Of a DNA stretch of 64,000 nt, positions 20,194-32,966 are shown in pieces. The position numbers and the translations under genes are program-made. Origin of the DNA: Lepidodermella squamata (lineage: Eukaryota; Gastrotricha); contig JBLDXI010000017.1 of assembly GCA_047495785.1 (NCBI GenBank), forward strand, positions 2,294,001 through 2,358,000, given 5' to 3'. Under the pieces are notes generated by a model. It had not been told where the DNA came from, searched no databases, and saw only the letters and a list, made by a program, of their open reading frames with translations. Position 1 is the first letter of the stretch. Every line of letters starts with the position of its first letter.

Positions 20194-20386
20194 TCCAATT
20201 TCGTTGGTAGAAGTGCGCTCTCAGAGGGATCGCTATCAGACGGTGAAGATTAAGGTTAAGGCTAGGCTTAGGCTTAGTTTTAGGATTAGGGTAAGGTTGG
20301 GAGGTGGGGTGCCCTCTGAGCCATCTGAGAGGGAGCCCTCTGATAGCGATGCTCTCTGTGAGCGCACTTCTACCAACGAAATTGGA
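20194..20386 (-). mobile_element. 193-bp MITE-like element with telomere-like core, copy 2
   Basis: Same length and terminal inverted repeats as the element at 11088-11280, but inserted in the opposite orientation. The TIRs here are close to perfect over about 26 bp. The central CCCTAA repeat has decayed (TTAGGCTTAG, GGATTAGGGTAAGG on the plus strand). Flanking motifs GCCATC...GGGCACCCC are conserved between the copies. No open frame. Confidence 0.75.
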
Positions 20387-21362
20387 GGAGGCTGTCATTC
20401 ATCCCCTGGGTCTGCTTAGGCATCCGCGGCCGGTGGCTTGTTCAAGTATCAGGCAATGATGAGCAAGATGATCTGGCAATGCTTTGGCGTAGCCTCTCTG
20501 GTGAGCCCTGCCACACTAATCTCACTCAGAGACATGGAACATGGGCATGGTTACTGAAATCTGACACGATACATGATACATCGGTTACTCATCGCACGTC
20601 GCGCGGACTGTTTTTCAGTCTCCCCAAGAGCGCCAAGCCTACAATCCGGCGAAGCTACGTGGCGATTCTCCATAAAATAGTTTCTTTCAGAGCTAATGCA
20701 GAAAAAGCATGAGGCATGTCAGTGCTGTTCTGGAACCTAAATCGAACCCTAAACTGCTTTTCAGGACCACAGCTACTCAGCAAGCAAGCGTACCTGGCAA
20801 CATCAGGTTCCAAACCTTTCATTCATTATTCAACTTTATTTAAATCTAAAATGTTCAGTATTTTTTGAGAAGCAAAAATAAATTTATCTTGCATACGACT
20901 TATTTTATTTTAATTATTTTACCGTTGGTCGGCTAGGCTTCGGGTTGCAGCTGCGGGACGCGGTGGGTGTGACGTGTGTTCTGCGCGTGATGATCGCAGG
21001 TGCCGAATTCCGAATCTGGCCTTTAGCCTTCCCTCTCCCATTTCCTCTCGACCATTGACTCTTCCTCCTAATTCTTACTCTTACTATAGATATACTCCTA
21101 ATCCCCAAAATTATTGCCTCACCTTGAAAACGAGAAATTCCCCTGAAAAGTTGGCTGAAGGCTGATGTCGCCTTAAAGCGTGTGTTATTGAATCCTTTGA
21201 AGGAAAATCCTATGTGATTGAAACGCGGCTCTCAAATTACTAATCTGATATGCATTTTGTAGGAATTTCCCTTCACTCTTTCTCAGTATTTTCTATTTTG
21301 ACGATTTTGATGTCGCCTCACTTTTGAATTAGGCTTTGTTGTTTTAATAATTTTAACCAAAC
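20387..21362. other. Intergenic, upstream of SET
   Basis: About 1 kb between the MITE and SET with no supported gene. It should contain the SET promoter; no TATA box or repeat stands out. Confidence 0.45.
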
Positions 21363-22109
21363 ATGGTTAGCCCCACTAAAATCGTCAAAACTGAAGATTC
21401 CGCCCAGCCTCCTGAATTTCAAGAAGCTCTGGAGAAAATCGACGAAGTCCAGAATGAAATCGAAAAGCTGAATGAGCAGGCATCCGAAGAAATTTTGAAA
21501 ATCGATCAGAAATATGACAAATTGCGCCAGCCTTTCTACAAGAAGCGGAGTGAACATATCGCGAAGATTCCCAAGTTTTGGATGACTACCCTTGTTAATC
21601 ATCCGCAGATCGCGTCCATTATTAGCGAAGAGGATGAAGAGATCTTGAAGCATTTAACTGAAATCGAAATCCAAGACTTGGAGGATGCCAAATCTGGGTT
21701 CAGGATCAACTTTCATTTTGAGTCTAACCCGTTCTTTGAGAACTCTGTGTTGACTCGTGAAGTTCTAGTATCTGAATCTCCTATCAAGCCAGCTGTTTGT
21801 GAAATCAAGTGGAAAGAAGGTAAAGGTCCTAACGCACAACAGAAAGCTACCTCAGGCAGAAAGCGCGCCGGTTTAACCGACTCATTTTTCAATTGGTTCT
21901 CGTGCACGGGAGAGGGTGACGAGGGTGAGGGCATGGTTATCGATGAAATCGGAGAATTGATTAAAGAGGAAATCTACGCCAACCCTCTACAGTATATCGT
22001 TGAACAGGATGGCGATGAAGATGAAGCCGACGAAGAAGGCAGCTTTGGCGAAGACGATGACGATGATGATGACGACGAAGATGGCGAGGGTGAAGGTGAT
22101 GATGAATAA
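21363..22109 (+). CDS. SET: SET / TAF-I nucleosome assembly protein
   Basis: Intronless, 248 residues. A long N-terminal dimerisation helix (ALEKIDEVQNEIEKLNEQAS) leads into YDKLRQPFYKKRSEHIAKIP and FWMTTLVNHPQI, the most conserved SET/TAF-I stretch. The earmuff domain follows (GFRINFHFESNPFFENSVLT). The last 40 residues are an almost pure Asp/Glu tail encoded by GAT/GAC/GAA repeats. SET is a histone chaperone, part of INHAT, and an inhibitor of PP2A. Lack of introns contrasts with most neighbours but SFT2 and TMEM229 are also intronless. TMEM87 begins 151 bp downstream on the same strand, preceded by an orphan splice acceptor. Confidence 0.95.
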   Translation: MVSPTKIVKTEDSAQPPEFQEALEKIDEVQNEIEKLNEQASEEILKIDQKYDKLRQPFYKKRSEHIAKIPKFWMTTLVNHPQIASIISEEDEEILKHLTEIEIQDLEDAKSGFRINFHFESNPFFENSVLTREVLVSESPIKPAVCEIKWKEGKGPNAQQKATSGRKRAGLTDSFFNWFSCTGEGDEGEGMVIDEIGELIKEEIYANPLQYIVEQDGDEDEADEEGSFGEDDDDDDDDEDGEGEGDDE

Positions 22110-22235
22110 GCTTTACAGCTATCCGGGTGCCTTTTGTTTCTAGCATTTTCGTGAAGCATTTGCGCTTTCTTTATGTGGATTTGTAATTAACAAGTGACGC
22201 GGAAATAATGGCGCAATTTCAAAATTCTTTATTTG

Positions 22236-22247
22236 ATTTTTCTTTAG
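22236..22247 (+). promoter_or_regulatory. Probable trans-splice acceptor before TMEM87
   Basis: GATTTTTCTTTAG ends at 22247, 13 nt before the TMEM87 ATG and within the 151-bp gap after SET. The short gap leaves little room for a promoter plus untranslated first exon. Confidence 0.5.
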
Positions 22248-22260
22248 ACGCGAACTCTCA

Positions 22261-24215
22261 ATGAATTTGTTTATTTTTGTTGTAATTTTGGCGATTATCG
22301 CGCCCTCATCATCAACGATATTTGATCCAGTGAAAGAAGTCCGTGAATTCTCACAAGACAAGGTTTTCACTCGTTCATTCGCGGCATTTGCTCACACTAA
22401 CATCTACGCGAAAGCCCACTGCAAAGTGAACGGCAATGAAAAGCAAAAGATAACGATTAGATGGAGCCTTCACTATATTTATTGCGCCAAGATGGCGTAT
22501 ATGACTGAAAACAGTTTTTTCGATAACCCTTGCGATCCATCGATTCAGTCGGAGTATATCGCAAGTGAAGATATGGTATTCGACTGTACACCTAATGGAA
22601 ATGACTTCGAATTCACGGTTTGATTTTTGATGATCATATTTGCTTTCATTTTGCTTTCATTTTCCAGAGCGAGCGAGATTCTAAGCCGATGAACTACAGA
22701 AGCTGCAGCAATGCGAGTCTTTCAAACTCAGCTCTTCACAGCCATCTCAACCATACTGAGAAAAATGATGCGTTAGTGATGACATGGAACAGCGGTGTTT
22801 ACATCTTTGTTCTGGGCGGCAGCCAGAGCAGCCCAGATAAGAACTGGACGATCTCATTAACTTTTGAAGTTAAATCGCCTAAGGGTGACCATCTCAGTGC
22901 CATTAATTGGCCACTTTTACCGTTTTGGGCCTGCATGTGCGGCATTTACGCTCTGCTCGCCATGGCCTGGCTTGCGTTGTGCGGCTGGTACTGGCGAGAT
23001 CTTCTGCGTCTTCAAATTTGGATTGGCGCTGTTATTTTCTTGGGAATGATCGAATCTGCTGTTTTCCTCGGTGAGGTTGATAACATCAACAAAACTGGCG
23101 TTCAAAGTGAGTATCTGATCCTCGGACTTTGTTACAAGTACATTCTATTTCGCTCCAGGTGTTCAAACCAATATTGGCGGTGAAATCGTTTCAGCATTCA
23201 AGCGAACGATCGCTCGCATGCTGGTGATCATTGTTTCCCTTGGCTATGGTATAGTCAAGCCACAATTGGGCCCAGCTCTACCTCGAGTCGTCATTTTCGG
23301 AGTCAGCTTCTTTGTAGCTGCTTCTGTTTACGGTGTCATCAATGTACTCAATGTAAGTTTTTCATTTTATAATGAAAAATTCGTTGAAATCGGCACGTTT
23401 TTCAGCTGCAATTCGAGAAAGTGATTCTCTACGCTAGCATTCCTGTTTCAATCGTAGACGCGATCGCAGCCTGGTGGGTATGTATTTGCTGGGCTTTCTT
23501 AGAATTGGCGAGGAGTTCATTCCGATTTATCACAACAGATTTTCTCGAGCTTGGTCGAAACCACAAGGCTGCTTCGAATCCGTCGGAATGTTGTGAAACT
23601 AGCGCTATATAAGCATTTTATCAACACATTGGCGCTTTGCCTTCTAGGTTCGTTTCAGATTTGCCCGGAGGCATTAGTTTTATCCTTGAATTTCAGCTGC
23701 TGTTGCCTTCATGGTCTGGTCCATCCGCCTTAAAATTTTCGACGAGTGTCCCGAGTGGTCTTGGTGGTGGTTAGAGGAAGCATACTGGCCTATGCTCTTC
23801 ACCATCATTCTCATAGTTATTTGCATCCTTTGGCGACCGAGCCAGAACAATCAAAGATACGCTTTCTCCCCACTGCGTGATTGCGATAATGACGACGAAG
23901 AAGACAATCTGGTTGTTACTGAACTATACGGTAGAGTTTAACCGACCATAAAATACTTTACTCTTTACTATATTGTTTCTTACATCAGATCATGTTAAAA
24001 CAAGACCGGTGGAACGTCAAAAGCTTCTTGGACAACAGGAAGATGCCGAAGACGATTTAAAATGGGTCGAAGAAAACATTCCATCATCCTTGCCAGATGC
24101 GTAAGTATAGCTTGAAAATATGAGATGGCATTTTTGAAACTTGGAATTTATTAGGCTCATTGACAACGACGACGAGCGTCGGGCTGCTAAGTTCGAGCTT
24201 TCGAAAATGCAGTGA
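22261..24215 (+). CDS. TMEM87A: TMEM87 family Golgi seven-span protein
   Basis: Eight exons (22261-22617, 22668-23106, 23159-23352, 23406-23477, 23539-23647, 23697-23930, 23989-24100, 24155-24215) join to 525 residues, all phases consistent. An N-terminal signal peptide precedes a GOLD-type luminal domain. The seven-helix core starts at NWPLLPFWACMCGIYALL, with WRDLLRLQIWIGAVIFLGM and VKPQLGPALPRVV. Conserved C-terminal blocks are LWRPSQNNQRYAFSPL and DDLKWVEENIPSS. TMEM87A/B are Golgi proteins of the GOST family, with roles reported in endosome-to-Golgi traffic and in cation conduction. TMEM87A versus B cannot be separated here; the invertebrate gene is likely pro-orthologous to both. Confidence 0.93.
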
Positions 24216-27200
24216 TCTAGATTCACAACTGCCTTCTAGTGTCTTGGGTCGAAATCTTATATGATGTGATTTGATAGAAAAATGAACACTTGAAAACGTT
24301 ATGTTATGCTAACTTTCACCGGCATTGGTATTCAATGAGATAACCTCGCGTTTTTTGTTTCTGCCGTGAATGATTGACGGAATACTAATGTCATTGATAA
24401 TACAATAACACAAACTGCTGCGTGTGCCTATCTCAAGAATCTGACTGTTTTTGTGACACATTCAGTTGACCCTCGTTTTTGGTGTTTTGTTACGACAAAT
24501 TTGGTGATATTGTGCGACTTGCGTGTGTAAAAAGGCGTGTTATAAAATATTATATGGTATGAAATAACCTGCTTCATGGCTTTGTGCACTAATGGAGGTG
24601 GAAACCATGATTCCAACGTTTATATTCAGAAATTATCTCTTGTTATTTTCCAGCTTGCTCTTTCGGACTAAGTTGTTTTGGCTGTCACTCTTCATGCCGA
24701 ATTCATTATGCAAACCTATCGGTAAAACGCCCTGCCCTGAATGCTCGCTTTTGCAGCATTCAAGACGCATTTTCTTAGTTACGAGTGGACCTAGTTTCAT
24801 TCGGCTTCTAACCTAGCGGTTAAATATGCTTGGAAAATACTATCATTATTAAATTATTATATTCATATGAAAATGTTGAACTCTATTTGTTTCGAAAGAA
24901 ATCAGAAATCTGGCGATCTGCAAAATAAAAGAACACATGGTCGCTTATAGTCCTTTGAAATGCTTTCGTTACTTCTAGTTTTGTTACTCGGCATTCAGAA
25001 TTGAAGTTTTCGACTCGCGTGCGAGAAGCGAATGAAGAGATATGTCGGAGTTAATCCGAATCAAAAGAACTATTTTTTTAGATTGAATTCTGATTAGCTG
25101 ATAATCAGATATATACTGACTGTAATGACGACTATAAATTGGCTCCAGCTGATTAAATATTTTTGACCTGAGTGACCATCATTCATAATTAGGTAGAAAG
25201 AAGATCCACCAGATTAATTTAGGCGTGTAATACGAGGCTTGATGATTCAGGGTGATGTATCATGTAACATGTATCGAGGATCTTACCTATGTTGCTGATA
25301 GGGAAGCAGCACGTTCAGCAATAACGCTCACGTTTAGAATAGTTTGCTGCTATCCTAACCTGGGTTATGCAAAATCTAGGCCTAGAAAATGACAATAGAC
25401 TAGAGGCTTCTACTCGCGACTAGGCTCCTACTTGAGGTAGGGCTTTGCAACGAGGGCTTCATTTTGATTGATCGCCACATCTCTTAGTTTTAATAAGGCC
25501 GAATTCTAGTTACCTAATTAGACTATTGACTGTGCTTCTAAAGAACAATATGGCTCGCTTTTCCGTCTAACTTCGCCCTAATCGTCAAATATGGTTATTG
25601 TTAGAGTCGATCAGCTATAAATTCCCGCCTTCAAAGCATATTTTCAATAGGCATATGAATTGGTAGTACGTCTTCCCTCTACTACGAAATGGCTACGAAA
25701 CGAGGTAGTTTACTATTTCAGTTAGAAGTCCATTTTCTTAGCAGCCCTAATGGCTATCAGCTTTCTTTTGGTATCGTTCGACTCCGCTTTCTTTTATCTT
25801 AAAATCAGCATCAAAATTTGACAACGTCAAATATATTGCCAAACCTCAATTTTTACCTGTCATTTGTCATTTGATTTCCAACAGTTGTCGTTCCTATTCG
25901 AGATTTCCAATAATTATTTCAGACTCATATTATTACATTCTACGAGCAGGATTCATTCCTTGTTTTTGAAAATCCCGTTTTTACCCCGCCTCGTTCAATT
26001 ACCACGCTGCCAATTTCCCTTCGCACTTTATGCACTTTGTAATCAATATCTATTCATTATTGCACGGAAATACCTCGAGCAAGTGGCAAGCGGAGAGAAT
26101 GCGGTCTCAGAATGAATGAATTTGCAATACGCACAGCCGTCAGCGATATGCGGGGTGGGAAAAGGTTCGCAAATCAGCGAAACAACACCCAGATCGGCTA
26201 ATTTTGCATGTTTATGTTTGTCACAAGACTGCGGCGGCGATTTTGCCGTCGAGAGCGCCAAGCCTCTCGGTCTATTCACGACAAGTATATTGCTAAAAAC
26301 AGTATCGCACGTCGGCGTTTAGAGCCGCGCTCTGAGCCAAGCTCTGACCACTCTGCACGTCCGCGGTCGGCGCGCAGCTCCGTGATGAAAAATGGGCGGA
26401 ATTCTAACGCGCATGTGCGTAATGGAGAGTGAAATGTACGATTCATTAGTCATCGCAGTGCTATAATAAAATGATGATTTTGAAAAATCGTAGGTCGATA
26501 TTCACGCGAGGGCGACGCGGCAGTCATTCGCCGCTATGATACTATAGTATACAGCAGTACCTAATAGCAAAAATTCAATCGGTACATTTATGAATACAAA
26601 TAGCCATATGATTAGCGTCTGTGGACAACTCAGAATCGAATATCGTCAACTTGATAGAGTCATCGGAATTACGCGCGCTACTCATCGCCGCCATACCCCG
26701 CTTCCTCCCGAAAAGACAGTGACCCTGGGATGCGGCTTATTAATATATTTTTTCCGTCTTGCTGCTGCTGCTGCTAATGTAATACTACAATGATATCATC
26801 GTGTTTTTATTAAAGCCTACCGCGCATTTGGCCTACTCCTGATTTTCGATTTTTTGTTGAAGTTGAGATATAATAAGAGAGGCAGCGATTTGTTTTTTTT
26901 CAAAGAGGAAAAAAAGTTGCCTACTCACACAATCTAGGCGCATCTTATCATACTGCCACTGTATACTACACGTGCTTGTAGAGCGAAAACACGCTGAGAA
27001 ACTTGACACTAGGATATATTCGCGCGTGGCTACTCATCGTTGCCGCTGCAATTTCCTGACATAATTGGCTGGAGAAAAACCGCTCTTCGTCATCACCTTC
27101 GTCAAAATCGAAAAATTCCTTCTGCGCGAGAGAAAATAGTTTCTTATATACGCTTTAATACTGCATTTAAAAGTTGTAGCTTTATAGCTTGCTTTTCATA

Positions 27201-28590
27201 ATAATTCGATTGAAATCAAATTATCATCCTACACGATTTTGACCACTTCGATTGATCACGGCGCCCGTTTCATCTCAGAAAACAATTTATAGCATTGAGT
27301 ATCGCCGCGTCAATTTTATTTCTTTGACGCGTCTGCTTCCAGTCATTTCCCGGGCGTCCTGATAATGCAGTCGAGTGCGTAATTCATAGCACAGCGTGAA
27401 CGACTGAGTCGATTTGGCGGCGCCAGTGCTTGTCACAAAAAAGTGATCATTTAGCGCGCTTAGTCGTTTTAGATGAGCGCGCAGTGGTAGGTGAAATAAT
27501 GCATCAAAAATCATAGCATGTCGTATCGATTTATTACCAACATGGACAAATGCTTTCGCGAAATGGCAAAATGAGTGAGAGTGTGCATTCCGTGACGCCT
27601 ACTCGCGCCGCAAGTTGGACAATTCAAATTTTTCCACGCACTCAACATTTTGGTCTTTCTATTGGCGGAAATTTCAGGTGGGCCTGAGCGTAATTTTTTA
27701 CTAGTGATTAGATCGGGCGATAATTATTATAGCGACGGCGGTATAAGTCTCTTTATACCTGCCAATCTGTTCAGATCCTGAGACTTTCTTATCACAACGC
27801 TACCTCCAGCGGCTCTAATGCACTTACGTGTACCCTGAACTATAATAATATAGCTTTATGCTAGATCCACTTGCCGCCACATGTCTGGCACTTATCGATG
27901 AAAAGCAAGTGCTTGAAATCGAAATTTCGGCGAGACGAGAGTGGGCTCATTACTTTTCTCAGTTTTTTTTATCGAAAACATTATTACCTCATGTTTTTTA
28001 TCGCCTTTCCTGTCGCAAAATCGAAGATTTATTACACGGCATACTAGATATGAGAGTAGAGGCGGCGATAGCGCAAAAAGTATGTATTCTTGGGAAAATG
28101 GATAAGTTGCGCGCAGATTTGAAAAAAAAACAAGTATAGAGCTTTGTTGACTCTAAATGTGTTCGATATTTTGTCTACTCTCAGCATATTATGTGTATTG
28201 CGTAGGATGGTCGGCGTAGAGCAATATCACACGTTTATACCTGGGCGAAATAATCACACGCGCGCACGCGCTTCGCATCATAAAACAGGTTTTTATTTAT
28301 GGCGCGGGTGGTGGAAAATCAATCTAAATTCAAAATGTAACTCTGAATAAGCTATTTTCATTATCACAGCGCGAACTTTCCTTATCTACATATGTTTTTA
28401 GGAAAGTTCATTTCTTTTTATTATTTTTTATAGGAAATTTAGACTTATTAATATATCAACAGTTGTCACCTTGCCTATATGTTATAGACGCGGTGAGGTG
28501 GCAATTTCAATTATTAGCGTTCTCAATTTAGCTCGAGTAATGCAGATGTAACCGTGGTCGGTTGTCTGGATTCTTCTCTTGACAAATAGA
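24216..28590. other. 4.4-kb gene-poor stretch upstream of the K+ channel
   Basis: No supported coding exon or RNA gene. It would hold the TMEM87 3' region and the regulatory region of the K+ channel gene. Open frames (for example 25864-26115, 26208-26432, 27858-28139) overlap others on the opposite strand and show no domain. In a window this dense, such a gap beside a neuronal or muscle-type channel gene suggests cis-regulation. Confidence 0.45.
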
Positions 28591-29974
28591 ATGCCGCGAA
28601 AGTCAACGTCAATCTTGCTGTGTTTCCCAACATCTTCGTCGACGCCGTCGCTGGCCGGCGCGGCTGGCGTTACATCCAAGTCGCGCTTTCCCTTCAAATC
28701 AAACTCAGCCGTCGGCTCGTCGCTACTATCAGTGGTGTACTTCTTCTTTCTACTATTCTCAAATTTCGCCCTTCTCTGCGTTGGGTCACTCTTCCTATCT
28801 TGGCTGGAAATGCCAGCCGAAGATGACCTGCGCAAATTTATGGCGAAAGAACGGTCCCGCTTTATCGAGGTGTTCCTCGGCAATAGGTCAGATCGGGCCC
28901 GGGAGCTCGACAAACTTCTGGGCCTAGTCCAAGACTCGGCGCAGAAGGGCATTGTAACTAACTTCCCTGATGGCAATCTTCACCACAACTCCGTCTGGTC
29001 GTTCGGAAGCGCATTCCTTTTCCTGACGACCATTGCTACTACAGTCGGTTAGTTGTAACATTTTAAGGCGGATTTTTCTGTAATTTTTGCTTAATTCCTT
29101 AGGTTACGGACATGCCGCACCCCAAACCACAATGGGTAAGGCGTTTTCGATGATTTACGGGACGATCGCGATCCCGCTATTGCTCGCCTTTTTCGGCGAG
29201 TTGATTCGAAAATTGGTGGCCCTGCTGAACTGGATCTTCATGCACTCGGTTGGACGGCGGTGCCGATCAGCGAGCAGCAGCGATGGTTCGTCCAGCAGCA
29301 GCAGGGGCAAAACTGATGTTCGCGTTAAAATCGTATTCGTGCTGTTCGTATCACTCGTGCTCATCTTTTCGACCGTCTTCATACCCGCGTTCGCATTTAC
29401 CGCCCTTGAGCCGCGCTGGGGCTTCCTCGACGGCCTCTACTACACGTTCATCTCGATGACAACCGTCGGTCTCGGCGACGTGGTGCCTGGCGAGGGTCCC
29501 GAGTGGAGCCTCGACCCCGAAGCGAAGGAGCTATACCACATCAGTGTTGCGTTTTACCTGCTAATAGCGCTACCCCTGTTCTTCCTAGCCATTAAACTTA
29601 TCAGCAGTTTAGTCTCTACCGCTGAAATGTCATTCCGCCTGCCGTTCTGCGGCGACGATGACGTTGAAACCACAGATGCGAGCCGGGCTAGCCGGCCGAA
29701 GCCGCGCATCAAGGTATCTAAGAACGGTGATGATTACGATGATGACGATGATAGCGATGATGACGACGAATACGACGCGTCTTCTGGACTGATCGGCCGA
29801 GCTAAAAAAGTGCGCGCCGACTCGGATACGCAGATAACATCGGACGGCGAAGAGTCGCAACATTCGGCAGCCGAAGAGACCAATAAGCCACAAGCCATTC
29901 CAGCCGGCGAGGTCAGCGGGTCGTTCACTCACCTGTACCCGCAGCCCGATAGCAAGAAAACAACAAGGAAATAA
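28591..29974 (+). CDS. Two-pore-domain potassium channel (TWK/KCNK)
   Basis: Two exons (28591-29047, 29103-29974) give 442 residues. Layout: cytosolic N-terminus, M1 (SLLSVVYFFFLLFSNFALL), extracellular cap, first pore with filter TVGYG (split by the intron, TVG|YGH), M2, a Ser-rich loop, M3 (VFVLFVSLVLIFSTVFIPAF), second pore with filter TVGLGD, and M4. The two P-loops in one chain with four helices define K2P leak channels. The C-terminus carries an Asp-rich run (about residues 360-385). K2P channels set resting potential. The start ATG at 28591 lies 4 codons into a longer frame that begins with a TTG; an additional 5' exon is possible. GC content is visibly higher than in the surroundings. 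Confidence 0.92.
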
Positions 29975-30976
29975 TTTCACTTCACATTTTTTTGTAAATC
30001 CCTGGTCGACCGATAGTAGCAGCTTATCACCATTTCTTATAGAGCCATGAGCGAAATTTCAAAATTCTAACTTCGTAGCATGACAATTTGTATGATAGTA
30101 TAACTTCTTCAATTCGATTTTTTTACAAATTAATATAATCTTTTTATCATTGTTGGATTTCAAGTGCTGTGATCGTTGTTTTTTATATATTTATTTTAAA
30201 GTATGTAACTTAAGATTTTTGCTGATTATTATTATATTTTTGGCTGTTGCAAACAGTCATTGTCTCTGTCGGTCGATAGTTTTTCAATTTGTTTTGTGCA
30301 TATGAAATTTTAATCACGACATTTGTTTTAGTAATTCATGACGCACCAAGCCACCCACTTAGCCTGTTCCTATTCCTAATCCTGATGTTGTGCTCGATTG
30401 ACAGGGGACTTATCTTCACCCGCCTATTATTTCTGAACATCGACAGCTCTGCGCTTTTGTTTTATATCGGTCATATTTTTTTTTCTAAAAACGGCTCGTT
30501 TTTTCCGAATGATTCACCACAAAGAGTCATTCAAAATTGGGAATAAAATCGATTTTAAATTCAGAGAAATAGATTTAATATGCACCCTGTAAAGTGCTAG
30601 ATTAACGTGCCTTGCACGTCAAAACTGATTCCCTGAATACAATGACCAGACATATCGCTAGAGGAAGCCTCTTATGGGTAACACTATCTTTTTCTTGAAT
30701 CTTTTGACATAAATATAAAAATCTTTGGTTCAAAGTGCTGAATGTGATCTGAATATCCTAAAACTGTTGTTAGAGCGGGTAATACGCCAGAAAATCTGTC
30801 GGCCAATCATCTGAATGAAGCTTATTTTATTGTGTTTGAAACAAACGATCGTCTGCGCGGCCTATAAACTGGTTAAAAATCGGAAATTACGACGAACGTA
30901 TAGTCAATATTAACGAATAACACACTGATCTTTTTTGAAATAAATCGCATGTGAATTATGAGCGAAATTTTTTATT
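29975..30976. other. 3' region between convergent genes
   Basis: About 1 kb, AT-rich, between the K+ channel (plus) and fucosyltransferase 1 (minus). AATAAA occurs near 30543. No gene seen. Confidence 0.5.
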
Positions 30977-32510
30977 TTAAAACTGAGTTTTCCCCACTTT
31001 ACACCGGCCCTGTGTTGTCCACCAATCGTCGATGTCGCTGTACCATTTCGGCTCAACCGGAGTAGCCCGGTTCAACACCTCACACAGATCACAGAAATGT
31101 TTCGTGAAAGTAAAGTTGTCAGCCAAATGCTCGATGTCGTAGTGAGGTTTCCACCAGAAATATGAATTGTACAGCGAGACGTCATCAGCGACTGTCGTTA
31201 AAAACGCGGCTAGTTCACGAGGCGACGCGAAGTCGTTTGCGTCAATGTAGGAGTGTGGGGGAGCGAAAAGCGACATGTTTGCGCCATTCATGACGACTGG
31301 GATCAAGTCCATTTTAGCGGCACGATAAAATTTTTCAGTGACGTAGTCGCGGCATAGCGAATTTTCGAAGGCGAGGTAGAATTTGTATTTCGACGAAATG
31401 TGATCCACGCATTCGGGTCGCGTACCTGTGTATGTATCAAGCCGCTGACATACGCCAGCCGTCAGATTCGGCTGGTTGTTGTTGCACCAGCCTATGATGT
31501 CGATTTCAATGTATTTTCTCATCTCTTGTATGTACAATTCTCGGTGAGCTATCGTGTCGCAATGAGAAACCATCTTAAGGGGGAATTATTATTAGCAATT
31601 AAAGTGTAATGATTTTCATACCCATATGACCATTCCAGTTTTCGAGGCAAGACGGTCTACTACGGTCCTAGAGTAATCAGGAGTTGGCAGTGGAATGTAA
31701 CGACCGTAGTGATATCGAATGTCCGAGTCAAGTCTAATTTTTTTGGAAAAATATCAACAAATTAGCGAATAACTCTCAATGCTCTAACCTGTAAGTCATT
31801 GTCAAGTTGAAAAAATTGTTGAAAGTCTTCAAGAAACGAGCTGAAGCGGAGTTGGAATGCCAGTCTCCACCTAAACAGTCAGAACATGAAAGATAAAGCC
31901 AAGTAAAACATAATTGACCAACTGTAGGTATGATCGGGTGATTCCCATAACACGAAAACCCATAGTTGCTGAGGCGTCCTTTGACCAGGTAAGGGGAGGT
32001 CCCTACGTTAACAAACAAAGTCATCGAGAGATAGTTTAAGCTGGACTGGTTTACAAACACATAATTGTAGTTTCGAATGTGCACCAAAACTGCATCCACG
32101 TTAGGCAACAGTGATCGATCATTGGTCACCATACAGTTAGTAACCGGACACTTCAAGTTGATAAAAGGCTGCTGACCAGTGGCGTGAAGGTGCCAATCCG
32201 TAGTTTCGTAATACATGGTCCATAGCAGTATCTTCTTTAAATCTTGGGTATTGTTTGCAGGTGATTCACGCTGGCTCGATGTTATGCTGGGTTTCAGGCT
32301 AATCTGTTCTAGCTTATCTCTGAAAGCATTATGGTGCTTCGGGAAAATCGGATAATTCGGCAGTTCAGGATCAACTTGTGGGATGAACAACCGATAAGCT
32401 TTGTTCGAATCGTAAACCCAAGGTAACGCAATGAAAAGAACGTAGAATGATGAGGCTGAGATAAGGCATAACAACAAGTTCCTCAGACGCCGCTGCAGGT
32501 TTGCCGTCAT
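30977..32510 (-). CDS. Alpha-1,3-fucosyltransferase (GT10), tandem copy 1
   Basis: Five exons (32510-32059, 32002-31923, 31870-31789, 31733-31622, 31573-30977) give 440 residues. A type II layout is seen: short cytosolic tail, one membrane helix (LLLCLISASSFYVLFIALPW), stem, then catalytic domain. Family motifs are QLWVFVLWESPDHTY, FFNLTMTYRLDSD, and the donor-binding block YKFYLAFENSLCRDYVTEKF with PPHSYIDANDF. GT10 enzymes transfer fucose from GDP-fucose to GlcNAc of N-glycans or Lewis-type antennae in the Golgi. The next gene upstream (32967-34742) is a paralogue with the same intron positions, so the pair arose by tandem duplication. Introns are 48-56 bp. Confidence 0.93.
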
Positions 32511-32966
32511 CCTTTCCCGCGATTTGAAGTTACGTTCAGTGCATGCTTACTTAAGCTTGCTGCCGAAATATTTGCTGGGTGGTTCCGAGCCGATAATCCA
32601 ATAAAATAGCGCCACATCTCTGATTTCGAGCAAACATGCCACGAACCATTTTAATTAGAAACACCGGTTTACGCAAACGAATCGATACTTGGACTCACTT
32701 GGATCTTGACTTGATAATCTAGACGCTTAAGTGGGCGAGAAACTCTCTGGAAATTTCCAATTTTATTACATTTTTTGGCATAAATCTAGCCGTCAATATC
32801 ACAGTCATGAACAAAATTATGAAATATTGGCCGTCGATTCAACATTTCTCAACATTTCTTTCAAGCAGCGTCCATCATTGTAAAATTGTAAATACCTCGC
32901 ACGAGGATGAGGTTATAAAAATTGTCTGAAACGCAATAATTCGAAGTTCAACAAAACCTCGTGAAA

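Noticed and set aside
21961-22159. Ser- or His-rich minus-strand frames
   Set aside because: They translate the complement of the SET acidic tail repeat.
28482-28976. 164-residue minus-strand frame
   Set aside because: Antisense of the K+ channel first exon; no domain.
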